Assembly: GCA_964351995.1 (NCBI GenBank)
Contig: CAYGQE010000005.1
Location: 62,001 to 126,000, forward strand
Source: SZUA-35 sp964351995
GTDB lineage: Bacteria > Actinomycetota > Acidimicrobiia > Acidimicrobiales > SZUA-35
Length of the DNA: 64,000 nucleotides
Direction: 5' to 3'
This document shows positions 34,301 to 41,307 of this stretch, in pieces. Positions within the stretch are counted from its first letter, which is position 1, and each line of letters opens with the position of its first letter. The position numbers were made by a program, and so were the translations under genes. The notes under the pieces are model-generated. The model was not told where the DNA came from. It ran no database searches and saw only the letters and a program-made list of their open reading frames with translations.

Positions 34301-37035
34301 CTGTTCCAGAGCGCCGTGAGGTCCATCGGCACACCGTTGGCTGCGAGTTGGCCAACCCCACCGAAGAAGGCAGCGAGGCTCGACCCCTTCCTGTTGTCGA
34401 GACCGATCATCGTGTGGTCTCGGCCTTTCAGGATCTTCTTGACCAAACCGCTGAGCACCGACGACGGACCGACTTCGACGAACACTCGAGTGCCAGCGTC
34501 GTGCATGGCCTCGATCATCTCGACGAAACGCACGGGGTTGGCGAGTTGTCGACCGAGCTGGCTACGCATGGCCGCAACATCGGTCGGGTACGGGGCGGCG
34601 GTTTCATTGGCCAGCACGGGAACGAGAGGCGCAGCGAAGTCGATCTCGTTCAAGAAGTCAGAGAATGCCCCACTTGCGCCGCTGACCACCGGCGAGTGGA
34701 ACGCCGTCGCCACCGACAGGCGCTTCGCCGTGATGCCCGCATCGCCGAGCTCGACCTCGATCGCTTCGATCGCTTCGGTTGGTCCAGACAACACCACCTG
34801 AGTTGGGGTGTTGTGGTTGGCAACGACCACGTCGACACCAGACGCCTCGACGATCGCCCGAACTTCTTCGATGGGCTTGGCCACTGCGGTCATGGCGCCG
34901 GGCGAGGTGGCCGCCTCGGCCATCAACTCGCCACGGCGAACGGCCACGCGCATGGCGTCTTTTGCCGACAATGCGCCGGCTGCATGCAAGGCGATGATCT
35001 CACCGAAGCTGTGGCCGCCAACCGATGAGGGCGTGACCCCGATCGAGGTGAGCATGCCGAGCAAACCGAGGCTCGTCGCCCCGATCGCCGGCTGGGCCCA
35101 CTGCGTTGCCGTGAGCCGATCGACGTGCTGTTTCTCTGCATCTTGGGCAAAGGACTGCGGAGGAAACACCACGTTGTGGAGATGCGTGTCAGCCCAGTCG
35201 AGGTCGGCGGCGAGGTCCCAGGGTGCAATACCGGCGTCATATGCCATGGCGATCTCGTCGCCCATGAACAGGTACTGACTTCCCTGTCCGGGAAACACAA
35301 AGCCGACGTCACCGGTGGCAGGACCAACGCCGAAGTGGGTCTGGCCCGGAGTCGAGAACGATGCGCCTGGCTTCTTCTGCATCAGCGCAACCGCCTCGTC
35401 CAGCTTGGCCACCAGCTCGGCTTCATCAGCAGCGACCAGTGCGAGACGGGCACCAGCAGTGGCGTCGTACGCTGCGTGGCTGCTCTGTGAGAGCCAAGCG
35501 AGGTAACCAAGCATCGTCGCCGCTACGGCGTGGGAGTTGGCTTGCGCCATCACGTCGGGGCCATCGGCACCGCACAGTACGACGAGTTCGCTCTGGCTCG
35601 GACGAAGGCGAGGCGCCTTCACTCCGTGACCGGTGTATTCCGACAGCGCCACGTGGAAGTTGGATCCGCCAAACCCGAAGGAACTGACCGAGCCACGACG
35701 CTCGTGGTCGGCACCTCGGACCCACGGCCGGGACCGGGTGTTCAGGTAGAACGCCGAGTTCTCGAGGTCGAGCTGAGGATTCGGCTTGTCGATCTTGGCC
35801 GTTTGGGGAAGCACTTTGTGGTGCAGACCCATGATCACCTTGAACAGCCCCGCAGCTCCGGCCGCTGCTTTCGTGTGTCCGATCTGGCTCTTCACCGACC
35901 CAAGTGCACACCACTGGTTGGGAGCACCCTCTGGCGAGTTGAACGCCAGTTCCAAGCCGCCGAACTCGGCAGCGTCGCCAGCGACTGTTCCGGTGCCGTG
36001 CGCCTCGACGAGCTCGACGGTGTTCGGCTCGTAGCCGGCCTTGCCATAGGCATTCGACAGCGCGCGAGCCTGGCCGGAAGAGACCGGCGCATAGACGCTC
36101 TTCGAGCGACCGTCAGAGCTCGAACCCACGCCGTTGAGCACGCAGTAGATGTTGTTGCCGTCACGTTCGGCGTCGACCAAACGCTTGATTGCCACCATCC
36201 CAATGCCTTCGCCGAGCATCGTGCCGTCGGCTTGATCCGAGAACGGGCGGATGTCTTCAGACTTCGACAGGGCCGGAGTCTTCGAGAAACACATGTACAT
36301 GAAGATGTCGTTCATGGTGTCGACGCCACCGGCGATGACCATGTCGCTGTCACCCAGGTAGAGCTCGTTGGCGGCCATCGACAGTGCGGAGAACGACGAC
36401 GCACACGCAGCGTCGGTCACGCAATTGGTGCCGCCCAGGTCGAGCCGATTGGCGATGCGACCGGCGACGACATTGCCCAGCAGGCCGGGGAATGTGCTCT
36501 CGGTCCACTCGGGGTGAAGGTCACTGATCTGGTCGCACGCGGCGAGAGCCACGTCCTCGGGCACACCCGCCCGACGCATCCCCTGCAGCCATAGCGGTCG
36601 ATTCATCCGGCTCGCCATTGCACCGAGCAGTTCCTGCCCCGAGGTCACACCGAGAATCACCGAGGTCTTGGCTCGCTCTGACTCGCTGAACTCACCCTTG
36701 GTGGCATCATCGAGGACCTGCTGGGCCACGATCAGCGCCAACAGCTGAGCCGTGTCAGTTGATGGAACCACCGTCGGCGGGATGCCGAAGGCCATGGCAT
36801 CGAAGTCGACAGGATCCAGGAACCCTCCACGGCGTCCGTAGGTCTTGTCCTTCGCCGTCATGTCGGCGTTGTAGTGGTCGTCGATGAGCCAGTGCGACGG
36901 CGGCACCGCAGACATGCGATCAGCGCCGCTGAGGATGTCGGACCAAAACCCCGTCGAATCGACTGAACCGGGGAACAGTGCGGACACACCGATGACCGCG
37001 AGTAGTGGCCGGTCAGTTGCTCGATCAAACGTCAT
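31372..37035 (-). CDS. pfaA: PUFA-synthase-like subunit: KS-MAT-ACP-ACP-KR
   Basis: 1887 residues. KS at about 10-470 with Cys211 (DAACASSFSAL), His346 and His387. Malonyl transferase at about 575-880 (FPGQGSQY, GGHSFGE with Ser676, His780). Pro/Ala linker with 45-bp DNA repeats (about 1010-1045). Two ACPs, Ser1220 and Ser1337 in LGIDSIKR, whose DNA is identical over 278 bp. KR at about 1400-1885 with NADPH motif GGGRGVT and Ser1785/Tyr1798. There is no dehydratase after the KR, unlike myxobacterial Pfa2 or gammaproteobacterial PfaA. Iteratively builds the acyl chain on the ACPs. ATG start with AGAGGA upstream, 30 bp after pfaD; ends in a GTGA overlap with the next gene. Confidence 0.92.
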   Translation of the reverse strand: MTFDRATDRPLLAVIGVSALFPGSVDSTGFWSDILSGADRMSAVPPSHWLIDDHYNADMTAKDKTYGRRGGFLDPVDFDAMAFGIPPTVVPSTDTAQLLALIVAQQVLDDATKGEFSESERAKTSVILGVTSGQELLGAMASRMNRPLWLQGMRRAGVPEDVALAACDQISDLHPEWTESTFPGLLGNVVAGRIANRLDLGGTNCVTDAACASSFSALSMAANELYLGDSDMVIAGGVDTMNDIFMYMCFSKTPALSKSEDIRPFSDQADGTMLGEGIGMVAIKRLVDAERDGNNIYCVLNGVGSSSDGRSKSVYAPVSSGQARALSNAYGKAGYEPNTVELVEAHGTGTVAGDAAEFGGLELAFNSPEGAPNQWCALGSVKSQIGHTKAAAGAAGLFKVIMGLHHKVLPQTAKIDKPNPQLDLENSAFYLNTRSRPWVRGADHERRGSVSSFGFGGSNFHVALSEYTGHGVKAPRLRPSQSELVVLCGADGPDVMAQANSHAVAATMLGYLAWLSQSSHAAYDATAGARLALVAADEAELVAKLDEAVALMQKKPGASFSTPGQTHFGVGPATGDVGFVFPGQGSQYLFMGDEIAMAYDAGIAPWDLAADLDWADTHLHNVVFPPQSFAQDAEKQHVDRLTATQWAQPAIGATSLGLLGMLTSIGVTPSSVGGHSFGEIIALHAAGALSAKDAMRVAVRRGELMAEAATSPGAMTAVAKPIEEVRAIVEASGVDVVVANHNTPTQVVLSGPTEAIEAIEVELGDAGITAKRLSVATAFHSPVVSGASGAFSDFLNEIDFAAPLVPVLANETAAPYPTDVAAMRSQLGRQLANPVRFVEMIEAMHDAGTRVFVEVGPSSVLSGLVKKILKGRDHTMIGLDNRKGSSLAAFFGGVGQLAANGVPMDLTALWNRYRTPQNPHDRVQPKLAIPLDGANRGAPYPPHDLTELVGPNAAVSAPVPAATPAPAPAAVPGARVIDLTAPTTQSSARPSTPTAPMTDTTARALPAPLPASPMPASTVPASPMPAAPMPASTVPASPMPAAPIAPGVLGAYQSVQEQTARAHADYMHTMAQVHSAFLATSQQSIMLLGQLAGGVAPVAAPAVTPVALVQPPPAVAAPAPLPAPVAPAAATPAPAPAPAVGAPAPTPVVAPVSTVAVSNGVAPLAAASNGAPATSSAAVAGLSTDGLMVLLLAVVADKTGYPSEMLSMEMELEGDLGIDSIKRVEILSAMQDEVPSLPEVDTGVMAELVTLGQIVEYMAGEMAGGVVAAPALSHPAPPVAAPASAPAASNGAAVAVAGLSTDGLMVLLLAVVADKTGYPSEMLSMEMELEGDLGIDSIKRVEILSAMQDEVPSLPEVDTGVMAELVTLGQIVEYMAGEMAGGVVAAQPASAAVDRYTLEAVPAPKAEAPMTGLADGNVLVTNDDRGVAAALVESLQAHGFDAEVVDSVPAAGAKNVIFLGGLRKVASIDDAVAINREGFDAARAFAAGANDGGTFVTVSDLGGTFGLGRSAGSALGENGHAISAWSGGLSGLAKTAALEWPMATVRTLDVERGGRDAHTIAAALVSELTTGGADLEIGLGADGRRITLASARTAVEPGLVPIDRSDVVVVSGGGRGVTAATMIELASASNATFVLLGRSALAAEPVAAAGAIDDAALKRALLEDAKAAGVAITPAELSSNVSKILANREIEATVAAIQAAGGRATYRSVDITSNDAVANELNSIRSEFGRITGLVHGAGVLADKLIADKTDEQFDRVFDTKVTGLRVLLEATAADPLKLLCLFSSVAARTGNNGQSDYAMANEVLNKVAAAERRRRGDTCVVKSLGWGPWEGGMVSPGLKAHFLAMGIELIPLDAGAKMLVAEIASPQRDDVEIVLGGGVLPDSSRT
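32877..33154. repeat. 278-bp perfect direct repeat, copy 1 (second ACP)
   Basis: Identical base for base to 33228-33505, offset 351 bp. On the minus strand it covers nearly the entire second ACP of PfaA. Identity at silent positions shows very recent duplication or ongoing gene conversion. Confidence 0.97.
33228..33505. repeat. 278-bp perfect direct repeat, copy 2 (first ACP)
   Basis: Second member of the pair with 32877-33154, encoding the first ACP of PfaA. The 73-bp spacer between copies is Ala/Pro-rich linker code and is not shared. Such repeats can expand or shrink the ACP number by recombination. Confidence 0.97.
33906..34010. repeat. 45-bp tandem repeat in PfaA linker
   Basis: Two perfect 45-bp copies (33906-33950, 33951-33995) plus a 15-bp partial (33996-34010). 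On the minus strand they encode a PASTVPASPMPAAPM-type repeat in the flexible linker between the malonyl transferase and the ACPs. Confidence 0.9.
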
Positions 37036-37065
37036 GCGTCGTCCTCTGGGGTTCGAAGGCGGCCA

Positions 37066-38703
37066 TCACCTGAGAGGGCGGGGCCGGTAGTTGAATGCGT
37101 GGGAAGGAACGGGCAGTCCGTAGGTGCGCAATTGTTGTGCTCGGGTGACCACCGCTGCTCCCTCCAAGAGATTCCTGGCCACCTGGGCGACCGTGCGTTC
37201 GCTGGACGCAGCGAGGAACGAACCGGTGGTCCAAGCGTTGAACGCTCCCATGGCGGGTCCGCACCAGATCTGGTAGTCGAGGCGCCGCTCAGGCACACCC
37301 TCGATCGCCCAACGACTGGACTGGCCGAGATAGGACCGGAACGTGAGCGCCATCTTGTGGTGTGGATCGGCCTCGGCTCGCTCGACCTGGGCTGGGTCGC
37401 GCCCGAGCCAGAATTCACGGGTGGCCGCCCATGCATCGCCAAACGTCGCCTGCAAGATCTTCGTCTCGACGTTGGCAGCTTCGTTGGCCGGGATGGCCTC
37501 GAGCGACGGATAGTTCCGATACAGCTGGTAGAGCTGCTTGGCCCTGATGGCGAACATCGTGCCTCGGCTGAGCACTTGTACGTCGACGCCGAGTTCGAAC
37601 ATGTCTGCCGCTGGCGCCATCGTGATGTCGGCCACATCAGCATTGGCGAGCATCTGCCGTCCGGCGTCGGAGAGCCCGGATTCAATGCAAGCCTCGTTGA
37701 CCGTGCCGGTGAGGACATAGGCCGCTCCCAGCGCGAACGCTGAAGCAGCGGCCTGCGGAGTGGCGATGCCGCCAGCGGCTCCGAGTCGAATTGGCCTGGG
37801 ATAGCCGAAGGTCGACTGACGTTCGTCGCGAACGGCCTGGATTGCCGAGAACAACGGAGCAAGCGGACGATTGTCGGTGTGACCGCCACTGTCGCTCTCG
37901 ACGGTGAAGTCCTCGGCCACCGGCAAGGTCGATGCCAGCCTTGCTTCTTCGGCGGTGAGCTTGCCGGCGGCGACAAGCGCATCGAGCATGGCGGCCGGCG
38001 CTGGGCTCATGAAGTGCCCAGCGACCTCGGGCCTCGAGATCTTTGCGAACACCATGTTGGGACGATGCACCGTGCCGTCGGCCGTCATCGAGATACCGCT
38101 GTATGCGTAGCGAACAATCGATGGGGTCAGTCCCATGAACGCAGCCGCAGAAACCTTTCGAACTCCTCGACGGAGATAGAGGTCGGCAATGGCTTCTTCG
38201 AGGGCAGGCTCATTCGGGGAGTGGATCAGATTGCTCCCCCACGGAAGTCCTTCAGGTTCGAGCGTTCTCGCGAGCTCGTCGATCGCTGTTTCGACTCGTG
38301 CGAAGTCCAGACCCGCAGCACCGAAGAAGCCGAGCCCACCGGCCCTTGCGATTTCGATCACCAGGCGCGTGGTCGCAATGCCATTCGCCATCGCACCAGT
38401 CACGTAGGCAAATCGAGTGCCGTGGACCTCGGAGAAACTGCGGTCACCCAACCACTCGGGATACATCGCCGGCAGGACAGCGATTGCTGGCAATGGGCCA
38501 GCACCGTTCGAACCAGCCGGGGTCAGCGAGCCGTCGAATGCGGCACCGAGTTGCCCGGTTACCGGGTTCTGCACAACAACGCACGACTCTCTGTTTCGTT
38601 CAGCTGCACGGGCCGCCGCTGCCCCGTCGAACTGGGGCGCTACCGGGCCGATCCAGCCGCCAACGGCCGAGCCCATCTGGTCACTCGTTGTCCCTACGCT
38701 CAC
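37066..38703 (-). CDS. pfaD: PfaD-type enoyl reductase (FMN TIM barrel)
   Basis: About 545 residues of the nitronate-monooxygenase-like flavin barrel used as trans enoyl reductase in PUFA synthases. Seen: FAYVTGAMANGIAT, GGLGFFGAAGL, PWGSNLIHSPNEP, IRLGAAGGIATPQAAASAFALGA and the C-terminal WCGPAMGAFNAW region shared by PfaD proteins. It reduces double bonds made by the synthase at chosen cycles; whether all or only some are reduced decides if the product is saturated or polyunsaturated. First gene of the operon. The start is uncertain: GTG 38703 is taken; ATG 38676 starts nearer the conserved WIGP-AP region, and TTG 38751 is also in frame. Confidence 0.9.
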   Translation of the reverse strand: MSVGTTSDQMGSAVGGWIGPVAPQFDGAAAARAAERNRESCVVVQNPVTGQLGAAFDGSLTPAGSNGAGPLPAIAVLPAMYPEWLGDRSFSEVHGTRFAYVTGAMANGIATTRLVIEIARAGGLGFFGAAGLDFARVETAIDELARTLEPEGLPWGSNLIHSPNEPALEEAIADLYLRRGVRKVSAAAFMGLTPSIVRYAYSGISMTADGTVHRPNMVFAKISRPEVAGHFMSPAPAAMLDALVAAGKLTAEEARLASTLPVAEDFTVESDSGGHTDNRPLAPLFSAIQAVRDERQSTFGYPRPIRLGAAGGIATPQAAASAFALGAAYVLTGTVNEACIESGLSDAGRQMLANADVADITMAPAADMFELGVDVQVLSRGTMFAIRAKQLYQLYRNYPSLEAIPANEAANVETKILQATFGDAWAATREFWLGRDPAQVERAEADPHHKMALTFRSYLGQSSRWAIEGVPERRLDYQIWCGPAMGAFNAWTTGSFLAASSERTVAQVARNLLEGAAVVTRAQQLRTYGLPVPSHAFNYRPRPLR

Positions 38704-38837
38704 GCCAGCAGTCCCGTTGTCGAAGCGGCTTCCCGCCGCCCCGAAACACAATAAATGACATTCGATCCAATCGAACCGTTACCCGTCGGCAACTTAGGAA
38801 CGCAGTTGTGCGAGCCGCATCGACGGAACCCGTCCGC

Positions 38838-38883
38838 TAAAAACGCAAACGGTTGGTGTCGACCCGGGTCGGCACCAACCGTT
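38838..38883 (-). terminator. Strong rho-independent terminator
   Basis: Bases 38848-38883 form an 18-bp stem (AACGGTTGGTG... with ...CACCAACCGTT) with one G-U pair and almost no loop. Read on the minus strand it is followed by GCGTTTTTAGC, a U-tract. It ends transcription of the SHOCT-like gene (38954-39292) and insulates the lipid operon, whose promoter must lie between it and about 38703. Confidence 0.85.
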
Positions 38884-38953
38884 CGGCTCACTTGCTCACA
38901 TGTCGGCAATCGGATGTTCCCGTTCGGGCGAACAACCGTGGACCGCCAGCGGG

Positions 38954-39292
38954 TCAGTCGATCGGCAAACGAGCGAAGATCTCGACCTTTGCGTCTTCGA
39001 ACTCTTCCTGGCTGATGTCGCCATTCTCCAGTTGCTTGTGGACGGTCTCGATCAGTGCGAGCAGCTCGGGGGCTGAAAGCTCGCCCTTGCCAGCAAGCAT
39101 GTCAGACACCACGCTCGAGCCTTCATCAATGACTTCGACATCGCCGCCTCCGTCGAGATCAACGGTTGGTGCAGGGCCAAACGGGTCGACACCAGCGGTG
39201 CTTCCCTGACGAGCGGCCTGCTTGGCTGCCTTCTTTGCCGCCTTGGCGCGGTCACGCTGCAATTTGGCGAAGCTTGAACGTTGCTTACCCAT
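38954..39292 (-). CDS. Small SHOCT-like protein
   Basis: A 112-residue protein with a lysine/alanine-rich basic helix at the N-terminus (residues 5-30), an acidic Gly-rich middle and a C-terminal two-helix unit (LLALIETVHKQLENGDISQEEFEDAK) of the SHOCT type, usually an oligomerisation module at protein ends. AAAGGAG lies eight bases before the ATG, the clearest ribosome site of the region. Followed by the terminator at 38838-38883. Function unknown; the basic head suggests nucleic-acid or membrane contact. Confidence 0.7.
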   Translation of the reverse strand: MGKQRSSFAKLQRDRAKAAKKAAKQAARQGSTAGVDPFGPAPTVDLDGGGDVEVIDEGSSVVSDMLAGKGELSAPELLALIETVHKQLENGDISQEEFEDAKVEIFARLPID

Positions 39293-39498
39293 GGGGAGCT
39301 CCTTTGTGTCGGCTCGACCCGAATGTCAACCTCGTCGCTGAGGTGGTGACGGATCACTTCGTGATAGTTCACGAGAGGGTGCGACCCACAAGACTAGAGC
39401 GAAAATCTCCCATTCCCCTCGGCGTGTGGCACCCGACCGGTCGATCTACCCAATTCCGGATTCCCGGACGGCGACGCCTCCTGACATCACGGCGTTGA

Positions 39499-40071
39499 TC
39501 AGCTGAGGTGGTCGATCCGATTGAATGCATGGAGCGAAGGCCCGCGCTTCGAGACCTCGATGATGCTGACGGATGCTTGGGCCACGTGGCTTCGCCACGA
39601 GATGCCGATCCCAACCCCGAGGGCCCAGGCCATCGACGCCTTGATCGGCGAAACGTGGGAGAACAGCGCAACATCGCGCTCCCCCGCTGACTCGCTCAGC
39701 TCATCGAGAAAGCCACCGACCCGGTTCGCCAGTTGCTGGAGTGACTCGCCATTCGGCGGCGAGAAATCTGGATTGGTCCGCCACTCGCGCATCGTTTCAC
39801 TCGGGATGTCGCCCATCGAGGTCAAGTCGAAGTCTCCGTAGTCGAGCTCGATCAGGGCATCGGCGATCTCGACCTGAGCCCCATATGCCTCAGCGGTCTG
39901 CACACATCGCTGCAACGGGGACGAGATCACGCGAGCTCCGGCCGGAATCACCGCAGCGATCTGCGCTGCTTGCTCGACGCCGATCGCATCGAGCGGCGGA
40001 TTGGCTCGCCCGAGCAACAGCCCGGACGCGTTGGCTTCGGTTCGGCCGTGACGGCAGACATAGATGGTCAT
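39499..40071 (-). CDS. Histidine phosphatase (phosphoglycerate-mutase-like)
   Basis: A 190-residue protein with the catalytic CRHGRTEAN at residues 6-14, the second Arg in SSPLQRCVQTAE, an active-site Glu region (ELDYGDFD) and the second catalytic His in LFSHVSPIKA. Such enzymes dephosphorylate small phosphoesters; substrate not readable. The ATG at 40071 overlaps the stop of the upstream membrane gene as ATGA. Confidence 0.85.
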   Translation of the reverse strand: MTIYVCRHGRTEANASGLLLGRANPPLDAIGVEQAAQIAAVIPAGARVISSPLQRCVQTAEAYGAQVEIADALIELDYGDFDLTSMGDIPSETMREWRTNPDFSPPNGESLQQLANRVGGFLDELSESAGERDVALFSHVSPIKASMAWALGVGIGISWRSHVAQASVSIIEVSKRGPSLHAFNRIDHLS

Positions 40072-40550
40072 GACAACACGCTCCGATCGAGTTGACCGGT
40101 CTGGACCAACCGGTTGCGCTTCTTGGGGTCGGCCAAGTCGTAGCGGCGATATGCCCAGACCGCCGCGACGATACCGAGGACTTCCAGACCAAATCCGACA
40201 GCCAGCGGCCGGTCGAACTCTGGCAGCGTGCTCGGGCCGAAATCGAAACCGAAGGCCGGCCACCAGAACAACTCGGCTCTGGTCCAGCTGCCATCGAGCA
40301 CCAGGTGTACGAACAGGCCAATGGGCACCCCGAGTAGCTGCCGACGCAGAAGACGACGCTTCTGCGTGGTGAGCATCACGACGGTCATCAGCACCACGGC
40401 CCCGAGCAACGTGTGCAACACGTTCGCCCCGATGACGACTTCGGCCAGCGGGAGTACGGCGCCAAACGCCACCAGACGATAGTCGATCATTGGGCTACGG
40501 AAGACCTCGGCCACCAGCACGGGGGCGAGGACGAGGAACCAGATCAACAC
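40068..40550 (-). CDS. Integral membrane protein, DUF457/YdjM-like
   Basis: A 160-residue protein with four hydrophobic segments and conserved polar residues in the membrane region (PLAEVV, VLHTLLGAVVL, GLFVHLVLDGSW) that recall the metal-dependent hydrolase-like DUF457/YdjM group. A charged C-terminal tail follows. Coupled by ATGA overlap to the phosphatase and 37 bp after the zinc-ribbon gene. Role not known. Confidence 0.65.
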   Translation of the reverse strand: MLIWFLVLAPVLVAEVFRSPMIDYRLVAFGAVLPLAEVVIGANVLHTLLGAVVLMTVVMLTTQKRRLLRRQLLGVPIGLFVHLVLDGSWTRAELFWWPAFGFDFGPSTLPEFDRPLAVGFGLEVLGIVAAVWAYRRYDLADPKKRNRLVQTGQLDRSVLS

Positions 40551-40587
40551 GAACGGGTCGTGCTGGTGATTGCGAAGTACACAGCCA

Positions 40588-41307
40588 TCAACGGATCAGC
40601 AGACGACCGCAGTCGTCGCAGGTGACGACGGCATCATCGGGCTGCTTCTTGATCTGGTCGATGGCGACGGCGGACAAACTCATGTGGCAGCCATCGCAGG
40701 TCGAACCGACCAGCTTGGCCACTGCAACGCCGCCGAAGTCGACGCGCAGTCGCTCGTAGTGCGCAAGGAGCTCTGGTGGGACCGCTTCGGCTTCGTCGAT
40801 GCGTGTACCTTCGACCATCGCGAGATCGGCCCGGATCCCGGTGATGTCTGCTTCCATTTCGGCGTCGAGGCGTGCTCGCTCGGCGGCGAATTTCTCACGG
40901 GTGGCGACGCTCGGGGCCAGCTCGGCTTCGACTTCCTCGATCGACATCATGATCTCGAGTTCATCGTCTTCGATACCGGTCTTGCGATCGAGAAGCATCT
41001 TGGCTTCGTCCTGCAGCGCCAGCAGATCCTTGGTCCCGGTGACCGACCCGTCGTAGAGCTTGGCATCGATCTGGGTGCGCTTTTCCTCGATCATGGCAAC
41101 CTCATCAGCCAATCGCTTGAGGTCACGTTGCAGTTCGTGGCGACGAGCTTCGACCTCACTCACTGTGGCTGCTACGGCGGCGACCTGCTCGTCGACTGCG
41201 GCGATCTCGATCTTCATCGGATGATTGGCGATGCGGTGCTTGCGTTGATCAATCGTCGTGTCGAGTTCTTGGACGATCAACAGTTGTTCGTAGGCCGGAG
41301 CAGCCAT
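40588..41307 (-). CDS. Coiled-coil protein with C4 zinc ribbon
   Basis: A 239-residue protein: long antiparallel coiled coil (about 5-180) and a C-terminal zinc ribbon CDGCHMSL...CDDCGRLL. Matches the CT398/zf-RING_7 family, thought to interact with nucleic acid or protein-export/flagellar factors; in actinomycetes it typically lies near ribonuclease H-like or cell-wall genes. The ATG at 41307 shares its first base with the last base of the PBP stop (TGATG). Confidence 0.83.
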   Translation of the reverse strand: MAAPAYEQLLIVQELDTTIDQRKHRIANHPMKIEIAAVDEQVAAVAATVSEVEARRHELQRDLKRLADEVAMIEEKRTQIDAKLYDGSVTGTKDLLALQDEAKMLLDRKTGIEDDELEIMMSIEEVEAELAPSVATREKFAAERARLDAEMEADITGIRADLAMVEGTRIDEAEAVPPELLAHYERLRVDFGGVAVAKLVGSTCDGCHMSLSAVAIDQIKKQPDDAVVTCDDCGRLLIR

